Shown: positions 54,272-64,000, counted from the stretch's first letter. The stretch: 64,000 nucleotides of DNA from Maritimibacter sp. 55A14 (GCF_003122205.1 NZ_QEYE01000006.1:62001-126000); one strand, 5' to 3'. The notes: generated by a model not told the origin, from the letters alone. Numbers and translations are program-made.

Positions 54272-55453
54272 TCAGGAGGTGAACTCGTAGGCCCGCTCGC
54301 CATGCGCGGTCAGGTCGAGTCCCGTCACCTCCGCCTCGGGATCGACACGCATCGGGGTCACGAGCCCCGCCAGCCTGGCGACAAGCACCGTCATGACCAC
54401 CGTGAAGACGCCCACGACGGCGAGCCCGCCCAGTTGCGCCGCCCAGGCGCCCTGACCGAAGACGGCGATCATGAGGGTGCCGAAAATGCCGCCCACGCCA
54501 TGCACGGCGAAAACATCGAGCGTGTCGTCGATCTTGAGCCTGAACTTGATCAGGTTCACCGCTTCCTGGCAGAGGATGCCCGCCACGCCGCCGATCGCCA
54601 GCGCCTCCAGCGGGCCGACGAAGCCCGACGCGGGCGTGATCGACGCCAGCCCGGCGATGGTGCCGGTCACGATCCCCACAAGCGACGCCTTGCCGTATTT
54701 GATCTTTTCCCACAGCGCCCAACTTAGCGAGGCGGTGGCAGCCGAGATATGCGTGACGGTCAGCGCCATCGCCGCGCCACCATCGGCGGCCAGTTGCGAG
54801 CCGCCGTTGAAGCCGAACCAGCCGACCCAGAGCATCGCCGCGCCGATCATCACGTAGCCGGGATTGTGCGGCGGCTTGGTCTTGTCGCGCCGCGCGCCCA
54901 GCATCACCGCCAGCACCAGCGCGGCAAGCCCCGCGGTCTCGTGCACGACGACGCCGCCGGCGAAGTCCCGCACCCCGGTCGCACCGAAGATGCCGCCATC
55001 GGCCATCATGCCGCCACCCCATATCCAGTGCACCACCGGTGCATAGCAAAACAGCATCCAGAGTCCCGAGAAGAGCATCACGAACCCGAAGCCCACGCGC
55101 TCGACATAGGCCCCCACGATCAGCGCCGGCGTGATGATGGCAAAGGTCATCTGGAAGGCGAAGAAGAGCACTTCGGGCAGCGTTCCCGACAGGCTCTCGG
55201 CGGTGACACCGGCCAGGAAGGCCTTGCCAAGCCCGCCCCAAATCCCGCTGTCGGCCGGCCCGAAGGCGATGGAATAGCCGAGCGCCAGCCAGAGCACACT
55301 CATAAGGCAGGCGATGGCGTAGCATTGCATGAAGACCGACAGCACGTTGCGCGAGCGCACCAGCCCGCCATAGAAAAGCGCCAGTCCCGGCAATGTCATG
55401 AACAGCACCAGCGCGGTGGCCACGATGATCCATGCAGTATCTGCCCCGTTCAT
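54272..55453 (-). CDS. amt: Ammonium transporter (Amt family)
   Basis: A 393-residue Amt/MEP/Rh-family channel with about eleven helices. ATG 55451-55453 (MNGADTAWIIVATALVLFMTLPGLALFYGGLVR) places the periplasmic end correctly without a cleavable signal. Other marks are [44 protein letters not shown] (first pore His) and FAVHGVGGIFGTLMIAVFG (second pore His). No glnK is adjacent, but the ntrBC/YX nitrogen genes are 3.5 kb away. It is probably NtrC-controlled. Confidence 0.94.
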   Translation of the reverse strand: MNGADTAWIIVATALVLFMTLPGLALFYGGLVRSRNVLSVFMQCYAIACLMSVLWLALGYSIAFGPADSGIWGGLGKAFLAGVTAESLSGTLPEVLFFAFQMTFAIITPALIVGAYVERVGFGFVMLFSGLWMLFCYAPVVHWIWGGGMMADGGIFGATGVRDFAGGVVVHETAGLAALVLAVMLGARRDKTKPPHNPGYVMIGAAMLWVGWFGFNGGSQLAADGGAAMALTVTHISAATASLSWALWEKIKYGKASLVGIVTGTIAGLASITPASGFVGPLEALAIGGVAGILCQEAVNLIKFRLKIDDTLDVFAVHGVGGIFGTLMIAVFGQGAWAAQLGGLAVVGVFTVVMTVLVARLAGLVTPMRVDPEAEVTGLDLTAHGERAYEFTS

Positions 55454-55506
55454 CGGCCTCTCCTCCCGTTGTTTCCTGCGTTGGGCCGAGGAAGCGGGGA
55501 GCGAAC

Positions 55507-55584
55507 GGGGGCGCAAGCGAAGATTGCCCGAAGATTGGGCAGAGCGGGGTGCAAATCGGCGTTTGCCTGAAAATTGTGCGCTAT
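55507..55584. repeat. Imperfect 39-bp tandem duplication upstream of amt
   Basis: Units 55507-55545 and 55546-55584 align without gaps at about 23 of 39 positions, best in the central part (ATTGCCCGAAGATTG against TTTGCCTGAAAATTG). They lie in the 161-bp gap between amt and the pncC gene. The origin is unknown. Confidence 0.5.
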
Positions 55585-55614
55585 GGGGCGGCTGCGGCTA
55601 TGGTGAAGGCAGTT

Positions 55615-56100
55615 TCAGGACGCCGCGTGGGCGCCCTCCAGCAGTCGGGTGAGTGCGTGGAGCACCGTCGCTTCGCGCACCTTGGCCCGACCCAGCGGGC
55701 CGAAATCGCGGGTTTCCGAGAAGATGGCCGCCCCGTCGCGGGCGAGGGCGAAGCAGACCCGGCCCTCGGGCTTGTCGTCGGACCCGCCGGGGCCCGCGAT
55801 GCCGGTGACCGCCACGGCGAGTTGCGCGGCCGAGCGCGCCAGCGCGCCTTCGGCCATCTCGCGCGCGACCGCCTCGGAGACCGCGCCATGCCCCGAGAGC
55901 GTCTCGCCCGAAACGCCCAGCATCTCGACTTTGGCAATGTTGGAATAGGTCACGAAGCCGCGCTCGAAGATGTCCGAACTGCCGGCGATATCGGTGATCG
56001 CAGCGGCGATCATGCCGCCGGTGCAGCTTTCCGCGGTCGCCACCATCAACCCCTTCGTGCGGGCGGTTTCCAGAAGATCGCGGGCCAGAGCTTGTGTCAC
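55615..56100 (-). CDS. pncC: CinA family protein, nicotinamide-nucleotide amidohydrolase
   Basis: A 161-residue CinA C-terminal-domain protein (PncC), converting NMN to nicotinate mononucleotide in NAD recycling. The motifs are VATAESCTGGMIAAAITDIAGSSDIFERGFVTYSN and VTGIAGPGGSDDKPEGRVCFAL. It is the single-domain form without the N-terminal part. The start is GTG 56100, overlapping the pgpA stop (GTGA). Confidence 0.94.
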   Translation of the reverse strand: MTQALARDLLETARTKGLMVATAESCTGGMIAAAITDIAGSSDIFERGFVTYSNIAKVEMLGVSGETLSGHGAVSEAVAREMAEGALARSAAQLAVAVTGIAGPGGSDDKPEGRVCFALARDGAAIFSETRDFGPLGRAKVREATVLHALTRLLEGAHAAS

Positions 56101-56585
56101 AACAGCACCCCATGCGCCAGCGCGGCTAGGACGGCCACGACGATGGCGGCCATGATACCAGCGATCACGTCGTCAAGCATCACCCCCAGCGCGTCGGCAC
56201 GCCGGTCGGCGCGGCCCACGGGCCCCCATTTGGTGATGTCGAAGAGCCGGAAGAAGAGGAAGGCGCCCAGGATGCCGGGCCAGAGCTGCGTCACCTCGGC
56301 GCCCGTGTGCCAGGCCCCGGCGGAGACCGGCAGCAGCGCGATCCATTGTCCGGCAACCTCGTCGATCACCACCTCGGACGGGTCGTGATCGGCCTTGCCG
56401 CGGGTCCATGCCTCGGTCGCCCACCAGCCCAGCGGCAGCACCGCGAGCGTGGCCAGCAGCAGCAGCGGGAAGCCGCCCAAACCATGCAGCACCCAGGCCG
56501 CGGGCAATGCGGCGAGCGAGCCCCATGTGCCCGGCGCGGGGCGCAGATGCCCGACATAGAAGAAGGTCGCGACAAGCCGGCTCAT
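56097..56585 (-). CDS. pgpA: Phosphatidylglycerophosphatase A
   Basis: A 162-residue inner-membrane lipid phosphatase for phosphatidylglycerol synthesis. It shows [10 protein letters not shown] near the front, the metal/catalytic part [20 protein letters not shown] and [18 protein letters not shown]. About four hydrophobic segments. Its ATG overlaps the ispDF stop and its stop overlaps pncC. Confidence 0.95.
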   Translation of the reverse strand: MSRLVATFFYVGHLRPAPGTWGSLAALPAAWVLHGLGGFPLLLLATLAVLPLGWWATEAWTRGKADHDPSEVVIDEVAGQWIALLPVSAGAWHTGAEVTQLWPGILGAFLFFRLFDITKWGPVGRADRRADALGVMLDDVIAGIMAAIVVAVLAALAHGVLL

Positions 56586-57745
56586 GCATGCACCAGCGCG
56601 GCGGTGGCGGTGGCGGCGATGCCTTCCTCGCGCCCGGTGAAGCCCAGCCGTTCCGAGGTGGTGGCCTTAACCGAGATACGTCCGGCCTCCAGCCCCGTGA
56701 TCTCGGCCAGCCGGGCGCGCATCGCTTCGGCATGGGGGCCGATCCTGGGCGTCTCGCAGATGATCGTGCAATCGATGTTGTTGATGGCGAAGCCGCGCCG
56801 GGCCGCGAGGTCCACCGCATGGCGCAGGAAGACATGGCTCTCCGCGCCCTTCCACTTCGGGTCGCTCGGCGGGAAGTGGCGGCCGATATCGCCCTCGGCC
56901 AGCGCTCCGTAAAGCGCATCCGTGATCGCGTGCATCGCCACATCCGCGTCGGAATGGCCCTGAAGCGCGCGCCCGTGCGGCACCGCCACGCCGCAAAGCA
57001 TCACGTGATCGCCCGGCCCGAAGCGATGCACGTCATAGCCATGTCCCAGCCGCAGATCCATCGCGCCCCCCATCAGCCGTTCAGCCCGCGCGAAATCGTC
57101 GGGGCCGGTGATCTTCATATTGGCCTCATCGCCCTCGACGATAGCCACGTCAAGACCGGCGGCGCGCGCCACCGCCACATCGTCGGCGGCCTCGCCCGCA
57201 TGGGCACGGTGGGCGGCCAGAATGGCCTCGAAATGGAAACCCTGCGGCGTCTGCGCACGAAAAAGGCCCTCGCGCGGCTCCACGCCGGTCACGCGGCCCT
57301 CTGCCCCGCGCCAGAGCGCATCCGTCACTGCCAGCGCCGGGGCGGCGGCCGGGGTCTCCGTCAGCGCCACCAGCACCCGGTCGATGACCACATGAGGCAG
57401 CAGCGGGCGCGCCGCGTCATGGATCAGCACAAGGTCCACGCCACGGCCCGCCAGCGCCTCCAGACCCGCGCGGACCGAGGCAGCACGGGTCGGACCCCCG
57501 GTGACGGTCCGCACCTCCCCACCGACATGCGCGGCGAAGAGCCCGTCATCCTCCGGCCCCAGGACCATCACGATCTCGGAGATCAAGGGATGGCTGCGGA
57601 GCGCGCCCAGCGTATGCGCCAGCACCGCCTTGCCCCGGATCGGCCGGTACTGCTTGGGCAGCCCCGCACCGGCGCGCACCCCGCGTCCGGCGGCGACGAT
57701 CACCGCGGCGATGCGCGGACGGGGCGAGGGGGGCTCGGTGGTCAT
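56582..57745 (-). CDS. ispDF: Bifunctional IspD/IspF (MEP pathway)
   Basis: A 387-residue fusion of 2-C-methyl-D-erythritol 4-phosphate cytidylyltransferase (IspD, about 1-225) and 2-C-methyl-D-erythritol 2,4-cyclodiphosphate synthase (IspF, about 230-387). IspD marks are [19 protein letters not shown] and [13 protein letters not shown]. IspF marks are [20 protein letters not shown] and [22 protein letters not shown], the zinc site. The fusion is usual in Alphaproteobacteria. It is divergent from dusB. Confidence 0.97.
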   Translation of the reverse strand: MTTEPPSPRPRIAAVIVAAGRGVRAGAGLPKQYRPIRGKAVLAHTLGALRSHPLISEIVMVLGPEDDGLFAAHVGGEVRTVTGGPTRAASVRAGLEALAGRGVDLVLIHDAARPLLPHVVIDRVLVALTETPAAAPALAVTDALWRGAEGRVTGVEPREGLFRAQTPQGFHFEAILAAHRAHAGEAADDVAVARAAGLDVAIVEGDEANMKITGPDDFARAERLMGGAMDLRLGHGYDVHRFGPGDHVMLCGVAVPHGRALQGHSDADVAMHAITDALYGALAEGDIGRHFPPSDPKWKGAESHVFLRHAVDLAARRGFAINNIDCTIICETPRIGPHAEAMRARLAEITGLEAGRISVKATTSERLGFTGREEGIAATATAALVHA

Positions 57746-57850
57746 CCGTCTTCTCTAGGGACGAACGCGACGCGGGGCAACGCCGTGCCGCATTGTGCGG
57801 CAGACGGAATCGGGTTAGGAAATCGCCACGAACGCACAAGGATTGGGCAT

Positions 57851-58831
57851 TTGACCATTCTATTGGCAGATACGCCGCTGGACCCGCCCGTATTTCTGGC
57901 CCCGATGGCCGGAATTACCGATCTTCCCTTCCGAAAGCTGGTCGCGCGCTTCGGCGCGGGGCTTGTCGTCTCGGAAATGGTGGCCTCACAGGAAATGGTG
58001 GAAGCGAAACCGTCTGTCCGCGCCCGCGCCGAGTTGGGATTCGGCGACGAACACACCGCAGTGCAGCTTGCCGGGCGCGAGGCGCACTGGATGGCCGAGG
58101 CCGCCCGCATGGCCGAAGCGCAGGGCGCTCGGATCATCGACATCAACATGGGCTGCCCGGCCAAGAAGGTGACTTCGGGCCTGTCGGGCTCGGCGCTGAT
58201 GCGCGATCCCGAGCACGCGCTGCGTCTGATCGAGGCGGTGGTGGGCGCTGTGCGCGTGCCGGTGACGCTGAAGATGCGGCTGGGATGGGACGGAAACTCG
58301 CTCAACGCGCCGCAGATCGCCGCCTGGGCGCAGAGCGCGGGCGTGCGGATGATCACGGTGCACGGGCGCACACGCTGCCAGTTCTACAAGGGGCGGGCCG
58401 ACTGGGCCGCGATCCGCGCGGTGCGCGCAGCCGTGAGCATCCCGGTCGTGGCCAATGGCGACATCACTGGCCCGGACGCGGCGCGCGCGGCACGTGCGGC
58501 CTCGGGCGCGGACGGGGTGATGGTGGGGCGCGGCGCGCAGGGGCGGCCCTGGCTGCTGGCACAGATCGCCGCGGCGCTGCACGGGCATCCCGCGCCCGAG
58601 ATCCCGCGCGGCCCGGCGCTGGCGGACATGGCCGTGGAACATTACGAGGCCATGCTGTCCTTCTACCGGCGCGATCTGGGCCTGCGCGTCGCGCGCAAGC
58701 ATCTGGGCTGGTACATGGATGGAGCCGGCGCTGTTCCGGCCCTGCGCCGCGCCGTGCTGACCGCGACCGAACCCGGCGCGGCACTCAACGCGTTGCGGCG
58801 GACGCTGACGGACGGGCGGGTTGCGGCATGA
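57851..58831 (+). CDS. dusB: tRNA-dihydrouridine synthase B
   Basis: A 326-residue FMN enzyme reducing uridine in the tRNA D-loop. It begins at TTG 57851 (then TILLADTPLDPPVFLAPMAG), 9 nt after AAGGA; no ATG fits before the conserved VFLAPMAGITDLPFR. Catalytic Cys and Lys are in INMGCPAKKVTSGLSGSALM, and HGRTRCQFYKGRADW is the substrate loop. It opens the nitrogen-control set, as nifR3/dusB-ntrB does in related bacteria, with ATGA coupling to ntrB. Confidence 0.96.
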   Translation: MTILLADTPLDPPVFLAPMAGITDLPFRKLVARFGAGLVVSEMVASQEMVEAKPSVRARAELGFGDEHTAVQLAGREAHWMAEAARMAEAQGARIIDINMGCPAKKVTSGLSGSALMRDPEHALRLIEAVVGAVRVPVTLKMRLGWDGNSLNAPQIAAWAQSAGVRMITVHGRTRCQFYKGRADWAAIRAVRAAVSIPVVANGDITGPDAARAARAASGADGVMVGRGAQGRPWLLAQIAAALHGHPAPEIPRGPALADMAVEHYEAMLSFYRRDLGLRVARKHLGWYMDGAGAVPALRRAVLTATEPGAALNALRRTLTDGRVAA

Positions 58832-59907
58832 ACGGGCTTTCGGAAGATACGATCTGGGCCTCGCTGCCGGTTCCCGCGCTGATCGTCGCGCGCGACGACC
58901 GCATCATGGCGATGAACCCGGCCGCCGAGGCGTTCTTCAACGCGCCGGCGCGGGCGCTGCTCGACGCGCCGGTCTGGGACCGCCTGATGGTCGACGCGCC
59001 GATCGAGGAGAGCTTCGCGCGGGTGCGCGAGGGGCATGCGGCACTCTTTCTCAATGACGTGGATATCGGCACCGGCGCGCGTGCGCCGCAGCTTTGCAAC
59101 ATGCAGATCGCCCCGATGGCCGACCGGTCGGGCCGGGTGCTGCTGCTTCTGGAGCCGCGCGAGGTGGCCGGGCGCCTGGGCCGCGCGATGGGGGTCAAGT
59201 CGGCGGCCAAATCGGCGATCGGCATGGCCGAGATGCTGGCCCACGAGATCAAGAACCCGCTGGCGGGCATCACCGGGGCGGCCCAACTCCTCAGCATGAG
59301 CCTGAGCGGCGACGGCATTGAAATGACGGACCTTATCGTGGCCGAGGCGCGGCGCATCCTCGGCCTGCTCGAGCAGGTGGAGCAATTCGGCAACCTGCGT
59401 CCGCCGGACCGGCGCGTGGTCAATCTTCACGACATCCTGGACCGGGCGCGCAAATCCGCCGCCGTGGGCGTGGCCGCGGATATGGATATCCGCGAGGATT
59501 ACGACCCTTCACTGCCGCCCACATGGGGCGATGCGGACCAGCTACAGCAGGTGTTCCAGAACCTGCTGAAGAACGCCGCTGAGGCCGCCGGGCCGGAGGG
59601 CGGCACGATCACCCTGCGCAGCTTCTATGAGCACCGGCTGCGGTTGCGCAAACCCGATGGCAGCGCCGGCGCAGTGCCGCTTCAGGTGGAGGTGATCGAC
59701 GACGGGCCGGGCCTGCCGCCCGAGATCGCGGGCGAAGTGTTCGAGCCTTTCGTGTCGGGCCGCGAGAATGGCACCGGACTGGGGCTGGCGCTGGTCTCGA
59801 AGATCGTCTCGGACCATGACGGCTGGATTGCCGTCGATTCGGTGCCGGGCCGTACCGTGTTCCGGGTCTCTCTCCCGGTTGCGCCGAAAGGTGAAGAAGC
59901 ACAATGA
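58828..59907 (+). CDS. ntrB: Nitrogen regulation sensor kinase NtrB
   Basis: A 359-residue cytoplasmic histidine kinase. A PAS-like N-terminal domain (10-110) precedes the H-box with His139 ([21 protein letters not shown]), the N-box [15 protein letters not shown], and the G-boxes [11 protein letters not shown] and [18 protein letters not shown]. It responds to nitrogen status through GlnB and phosphorylates NtrC, the next gene 28 bp downstream. Confidence 0.96.
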   Translation: MNGLSEDTIWASLPVPALIVARDDRIMAMNPAAEAFFNAPARALLDAPVWDRLMVDAPIEESFARVREGHAALFLNDVDIGTGARAPQLCNMQIAPMADRSGRVLLLLEPREVAGRLGRAMGVKSAAKSAIGMAEMLAHEIKNPLAGITGAAQLLSMSLSGDGIEMTDLIVAEARRILGLLEQVEQFGNLRPPDRRVVNLHDILDRARKSAAVGVAADMDIREDYDPSLPPTWGDADQLQQVFQNLLKNAAEAAGPEGGTITLRSFYEHRLRLRKPDGSAGAVPLQVEVIDDGPGLPPEIAGEVFEPFVSGRENGTGLGLALVSKIVSDHDGWIAVDSVPGRTVFRVSLPVAPKGEEAQ

Positions 59908-59935
59908 AGCCGTTGACCAAAAAGGAACAAATCTG

Positions 59936-61297
59936 ATGGATGGCACGGTTCTGGTCGCTGACGACGACCGCACGATCCGCACGGTTCTGACCCAGGCCCT
60001 GACGCGGGCGGGCTGCAAGGTTCACGCGACATCCTCGCTGGTGACGCTGATGCGCTGGATCGGCGAGGGCAAGGGCGATCTGGTGATCACCGATGTCATG
60101 ATGCCCGATGGTAACGGGCTGGACATGTTGCCCAAGATCGGCGCGGAGCGCCCCGGCATGCCGGTGATCGTGATCTCGGCCCAGAACACCATCATGACGG
60201 CGATCCAGGCGGAGGAGGCCGATGCCTGGGACTACCTGCCGAAACCCTTCGACCTGCCGAATCTGATGAAACGCGCCGCGCGTGCCTTGCAGACCCGGCG
60301 CCAGCGTCCCGCGCCCGACGAGGCCGCGCAGGAGGCCAGCGAGTTGCCGCTGGTGGGCCGCACGCCGCAGATGCAGGCGCTCTACCGGCTGGTGGCGCGG
60401 GTGATGAACGCCGATCTTCCGGTCCTGATTTCTGGTGAAAGCGGCACCGGCAAGTCACTGATTGCGCGCACGATTCACGATTTCAGCGACCGGCGCGCAC
60501 AGCCCTTCGTCACGGCGTCCGCCGCCGATCTGGCGGGCATGGACGGCCCCTCTGCGCTGGTGGCGCGGGCGCGCGGCGGCACCATTCTCTTCGACGAGGT
60601 GGGCGATTTCGACGCCGAGGCGCAGCTTCGCATCACCCGGATGCTGGACGGGTTCAGCGACACCGCGCCGCGGGTGATGGCCACGACGCAGCAGGATCTC
60701 TCTGCGCGGATGGATGCGGGCGCCTTCCGGCAGGATCTCTTCTACCGCCTGGGGGGCATCACGCTCGACGTGCCAGCGCTGCGCGAGAGGGTGGATGACA
60801 TCCCGCTCCTGGCCGAGCATTTCCTGGCCCGGATCGCGCGCGAGGGTTTCTCCGTCAGGCATCTGTCGGAGGGCGCGGCCAAGCACCTGCGCGCCTATAG
60901 CTGGCCCGGCAACGTGCGCCAGCTTGAGAACACGATCCGCAGGCTGGCGATCACCAGCCCGGAGAGCGAGATATCAGCCGGGGACGCCGAGTCGGTTCTG
61001 GCCAACCAGCCGGCGATGGAACCCGTGGGAAGCGCCGGCGAGGGCGACAAGCTCTCGTCCTCCGTCGCCGCCCACCTGAAACGCTATTTCGATCTGCATG
61101 GCGGCGTGTTGCCGCCACCGGGGCTCTACCAGCGCATTCTGCGCGAGGTTGAGTTTCCCCTGATTGAGATCGCCCTGGATGCAACAGGCGGAAATCAGGC
61201 CAAATGTGCCGATCTGCTGGGCATCAACCGCAATACCTTGCGCAAAAAGATTACAGAGCTTGATATCCGCGTGACACGCCGCCGCAAGTTGATGTAG
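59936..61297 (+). CDS. ntrC: Nitrogen regulation response regulator NtrC (GAFTGA-less)
   Basis: A 453-residue regulator. The receiver domain has phospho-acceptor Asp53 and Lys103. The AAA+ domain shows Walker A GESGTGKS (167-174) and Walker [10 protein letters not shown] (216-224). The C-terminal Fis-type HTH is [20 protein letters not shown]. Between the two Walker motifs the GAFTGA loop needed to contact sigma-54 is missing ([20 protein letters not shown]). Rhodobacter capsulatus NtrC has the same loss and works with sigma-70 polymerase, so this one probably does too. ATG 59936 follows AAAGGA. Confidence 0.96.
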   Translation: MDGTVLVADDDRTIRTVLTQALTRAGCKVHATSSLVTLMRWIGEGKGDLVITDVMMPDGNGLDMLPKIGAERPGMPVIVISAQNTIMTAIQAEEADAWDYLPKPFDLPNLMKRAARALQTRRQRPAPDEAAQEASELPLVGRTPQMQALYRLVARVMNADLPVLISGESGTGKSLIARTIHDFSDRRAQPFVTASAADLAGMDGPSALVARARGGTILFDEVGDFDAEAQLRITRMLDGFSDTAPRVMATTQQDLSARMDAGAFRQDLFYRLGGITLDVPALRERVDDIPLLAEHFLARIAREGFSVRHLSEGAAKHLRAYSWPGNVRQLENTIRRLAITSPESEISAGDAESVLANQPAMEPVGSAGEGDKLSSSVAAHLKRYFDLHGGVLPPPGLYQRILREVEFPLIEIALDATGGNQAKCADLLGINRNTLRKKITELDIRVTRRRKLM

Positions 61298-61380
61298 ATT
61301 GGCAACAGTAACAGTGGCCGATTGGACCCGGCGGCGAAGCCGGGCTCCGTCAGGCGTGGCAGGCGCGACATGAGGGTGGT

Positions 61381-63639
61381 GTGAACAGCCCCGCAGGCAG
61401 AATTCTTTCGTGGAGCCGGCTCAACCGAATGCGCAAGGAGCGTCGGGTCCAGAACGCCTTGACGCTTGGCCTCGTGCTGTTGGGGCCCGCACTGGCCCTG
61501 ACCACGTTCCTGGTGCTCAGCGTCTTCGATCCGGGCGCCAATGCCTCCAGCCTGCGCACGGTGCTGCTGGCCGATCTGGTCTATGTGCTGGTCATCGCGG
61601 CGCTGGTGCTGCAGCGCGTGGCGCAGATGGTCGCCGCGCGCCGGGCGCGTTCGGCCGGATCGCGGCTGCACCTGCGCCTGACCGGCGTCTTCGCGATCGT
61701 CGCGCTGATCCCCACGGTTCTGGTCGCGGTCTTCGCGGTTCTGACGGTGAATTTCGGGATCGAAGGCTGGTTTTCAGACCGGGTGCGCGACGCGCTCGGA
61801 AATTCGGTGGCCGCAGCAGAGGCTTACGAGCAGGAAAACCGCGACGACCTGATCGAGGACGCCACCGCGCTCGCCAATTTCCTGGAACGCGCCAAACGCT
61901 CGACAAGGCTGCTTTCCGACGGCGAGTTGCGGCAATTGCTGACCCAGGGACAGGCACAGATCCAGCGCGGCCTGCGCGAGGCCTATGTCATTGATGGCGG
62001 CGGCGAGTTGAAGGCGCGCGGCGAGCGCAGCTATCTCTTCAACTACGAACAGCCCAGCCCGGATGAATTGACCGAGGCCCGCGCCGAGGGCGCTGTCGTT
62101 CTGGAGGACTGGGACAATAACGAGTTTCGCGCGCTGATCCCGCTGGACGGCTGGGTGGACCGGTTCCTCTACGTTTCGCGTAACGTGGACGGCCATATCC
62201 TGGGGCTGCTGGACGACACGCAGGCGACGGTGCGGCTTTACCACCAGCTCGAGAGCGAGCGCGGCCGGCTGCTTTTCGAGTTCGGCTTGCTCTACCTGGG
62301 ATTCGCGGTGATCCTGATCCTCGCGGCGATCTGGCTGGGCCTGTGGTTCGCCGAACGTCTGGCGCGGCCGGTGGGCCGGCTGGCCGGAGCCGCGCAGCGC
62401 GTCGGCGCGGGTGATCTCGATGTGCAGGTACGGGTAGCCGACGGCGACGACGAGATCGCGATGCTGGGCCGGCTCTTCAACCAGATGACCCGCCAGCTCA
62501 AGGGCCAGCGCGACGCGCTGCTCGACAGCCACCGCCAGACCGACCGGCGGCGGCGGCTTTTTGACAGCGTGCTCGCCAGCGTGACAGCAGGGGTGATCGG
62601 GCTCGATTCGGCGGGCCGGATCGAGTTCATGAACCGTTCGGCCCACCGCCTGCTGGCGCTGGAGGACGGGCAGGGCGATCTGGGTCCGGTCCAGGCCGCG
62701 GTGCCCGAGTTCGGTGCGCTCTACGAAAATCTCGTGGAAAGCCGCCGCGAGGTCGCGCAGGAAGAGATCCGCATGACCCGCGGGGGCAAGGCCGAACGGC
62801 TGCTCGTGCGCGTGGCGACGCGGCGCGCGGGCGACGGCCGGCTGGAGGGCTACGTGGTCGCCTTCGACGACGTCACCGATCTGGTCAGCGCGCAGCGCAT
62901 GGCCGCCTGGGGCGACGTGGCGCGGCGCATCGCCCATGAAATCAAGAACCCGCTGACGCCGATCCAGCTATCGGCCGAGCGCCTGAAGCGCAAGTTCGGC
63001 CCCATCGCGGGGGAGGAGGCGGGCGTGCTGGAGCAATACACGGATGTCATCATCCGGCAGACCAACGACCTGCGGCGCATCGTCGACGAGTTCTCCCGCT
63101 TCGCGCGGATGCCCGAACCCGAGCGCCGCGAGCATGACCTGATCCGCATCCTGCGCGACGCGGTGCTCTTGCAGGAAAGCGCGTTGCCGGAGGTGCGTAT
63201 CACGCTGGACTGCCCTGATGGGCCGCTGACCGCGGAGCTGGACGAGACGATGATTGGGCAGGCGTTGACGAATTTGATAAAGAACGCCGGGGAAGCCATT
63301 GACTCCTATACGGAAGCGTCGGGCGAAAGCATTACGGGGGAGATCCGTGTCGCGCTCGTCCAGGACGGCGACGATGTGGAGATCACCATCTCGGACAACG
63401 GCATCGGACTGCCCGAGAACCGCGCGCAGCTTTTCGAGCCATACGTGACCACGCGGGAAAAGGGCACCGGGCTGGGACTGTCCATCGTCAAGAAGATCAT
63501 CGAGGAGCATGGCGGGACGCTGGAACTGGCGGATGCGCCGGTAGTCGAAGGCCACGCCCATCACGGGGCGATGGCCAAAGTGACATTGCCGCTCGCCTGG
63601 GCGCAGACCCAGAACGAGGGCGGACGACAAGTGGCCTGA
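61381..63639 (+). CDS. ntrY: Membrane sensor histidine kinase NtrY
   Basis: A 752-residue sensor kinase. Helices at about 24-50, 57-78 and 96-118 and another near 300-320 frame a periplasmic region. HAMP follows (ERLARPVGRLAGAAQRVGAGDLDVQV), then a PAS domain (about 395-505), H-box with His519 ([24 protein letters not shown]) and ATPase domain with NLIKNAGEAI and GTGLGLSIVKKIIEEHGG. It starts at GTG 61381; a hairpin (CCCGGC/GCCGGG) lies in the 83-bp gap after ntrC. It pairs with NtrX in nitrogen, redox or envelope control. Confidence 0.95.
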   Translation: MNSPAGRILSWSRLNRMRKERRVQNALTLGLVLLGPALALTTFLVLSVFDPGANASSLRTVLLADLVYVLVIAALVLQRVAQMVAARRARSAGSRLHLRLTGVFAIVALIPTVLVAVFAVLTVNFGIEGWFSDRVRDALGNSVAAAEAYEQENRDDLIEDATALANFLERAKRSTRLLSDGELRQLLTQGQAQIQRGLREAYVIDGGGELKARGERSYLFNYEQPSPDELTEARAEGAVVLEDWDNNEFRALIPLDGWVDRFLYVSRNVDGHILGLLDDTQATVRLYHQLESERGRLLFEFGLLYLGFAVILILAAIWLGLWFAERLARPVGRLAGAAQRVGAGDLDVQVRVADGDDEIAMLGRLFNQMTRQLKGQRDALLDSHRQTDRRRRLFDSVLASVTAGVIGLDSAGRIEFMNRSAHRLLALEDGQGDLGPVQAAVPEFGALYENLVESRREVAQEEIRMTRGGKAERLLVRVATRRAGDGRLEGYVVAFDDVTDLVSAQRMAAWGDVARRIAHEIKNPLTPIQLSAERLKRKFGPIAGEEAGVLEQYTDVIIRQTNDLRRIVDEFSRFARMPEPERREHDLIRILRDAVLLQESALPEVRITLDCPDGPLTAELDETMIGQALTNLIKNAGEAIDSYTEASGESITGEIRVALVQDGDDVEITISDNGIGLPENRAQLFEPYVTTREKGTGLGLSIVKKIIEEHGGTLELADAPVVEGHAHHGAMAKVTLPLAWAQTQNEGGRQVA

Positions 63640-63664
63640 TACGGCCGGAACGAGGAAGGCAGAT

Positions 63665-64000
63665 ATGGGCGATATTCTGATTGTCGATGATGAGCGCGAC
63701 ATTCGCGAACTGGTCTCGGACATCCTGCGGGACGAGGGCTACACCACGCGGCTCGCGGCGAATTCCGACGAATGCATGCGGGAGATCAACGCCGACGCGC
63801 CGGCGCTGATCGTTCTGGATATCTGGCTCAAGGACAGCCGGATGGACGGGATCGACATCCTCAAGACCGCCAAGCGCGACAACCCGGACATTCCGGTTGT
63901 CATCATCTCCGGTCACGGCAATATCGAGATCGCCGTCGCCGCGATCAAGCAGGGCGCCTATGACTTCATCGAAAAGCCCTTCAATATCGACCAGTTGATG
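63665..64000 (+). CDS. ntrX: Response regulator NtrX (N-terminal part, cut by window edge)
   Basis: The first 112 codons from ATG 63665 are in view. They form a complete receiver domain, MGDILIVDDERDIRELVSDI, with phospho-acceptor Asp52 (LIVLDIWLKDSRMDGID) and Lys104 (YDFIEKPFNIDQL). The AAA+ and HTH domains should follow beyond the edge. It lies 25 bp after ntrY, whose product is its cognate kinase. Confidence 0.93.
   Translation, partial: MGDILIVDDERDIRELVSDILRDEGYTTRLAANSDECMREINADAPALIVLDIWLKDSRMDGIDILKTAKRDNPDIPVVIISGHGNIEIAVAAIKQGAYDFIEKPFNIDQLM

Overview
The window reads as a piece of chromosome from a high-GC alphaproteobacterium of the Rhodobacterales (Rhodobacteraceae, Roseobacter/Rhodobacter/Paracoccus-type). 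The signs are an iscR-led suf operon with an interspersed second cysteine desulfurase, dusB-ntrBC-ntrYX facing a fused ispDF, an NtrC that lacks GAFTGA, Rhodobacterales families such as DUF2852, DUF6477 and DUF6456, and MttB-type methyltransferase homologues without pyrrolysine. Genes are tightly packed with many ATGA, GTGA or TGATG junctions. I see no insertion sequence, prophage, integrase, CRISPR array or rRNA. One tRNA (Arg, anticodon CCG) is present.

Layout. 1-9.4 kb, mostly minus strand: RDD membrane protein (cut by the edge), DUF2852 protein, TetR regulator coupled to PPK2, alpha/beta hydrolase, MetA-type homoserine acetyltransferase, P-loop ATPase, FadL-like porin, DMT exporter, small monooxygenase and guaA. 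10-13.9 kb: an MttB-family protein, DUF6477, a DUF6456 gene interrupted by an in-frame amber codon, and a hydrolase. 14-22.3 kb, plus strand: the Fe-S assembly operon iscR-desulfurase-sufB-X-X-sufC-sufD-X-X-sufS, with a near-consensus Irr box upstream. 22.4-24.6 kb: tRNA-Arg and a GlcNAc kinase/nagA pair. 24.7-31.7 kb, minus strand: PLP dehydratase, nitrilase-family hydrolase, kynurenine-formamidase-like hydrolase, eda, edd and a second MttB-family protein.

32-34.8 kb, plus strand: an island of five small exported proteins, two of them paralogous outer-membrane barrels and one carrying a 13-residue tandem repeat. 34.8-38.2 kb, minus strand: a three-gene coupled operon of PLP aminotransferase, ICL/PEP-mutase-superfamily enzyme and PLP decarboxylase. 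38.4-45.9 kb: cysS behind a structured leader, cimA, a phytoene-synthase-like protein, an MFS transporter, cobK, a DNA glycosylase and an esterase. 46-54.2 kb: icd, a VIT1-type transporter divergent from oxyR, a lone Flp-pilin-like protein, lipA, dihaem cytochrome c, hpt, a RatA/COQ10-type START protein, a TetR regulator with its probable target, and glutaredoxin. 54.3-64 kb: amt, pncC-pgpA-ispDF (minus), then dusB-ntrB-ntrC-ntrY-ntrX (plus, ntrX cut by the edge).

Functional threads. Iron and redox: Irr box, iscR-suf, oxyR/VIT1, lipA and glutaredoxin. Nitrogen control: amt and ntrBC/YX. Central carbon: Entner-Doudoroff edd/eda, icd and amino-sugar use. Amino-acid synthesis: metAA and cimA. 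The least explained parts are the exported-protein island, the three-enzyme PLP operon, the cysS leader and the interrupted DUF6456 gene. All calls rest on reading the sequence and on family knowledge; no database search was run.
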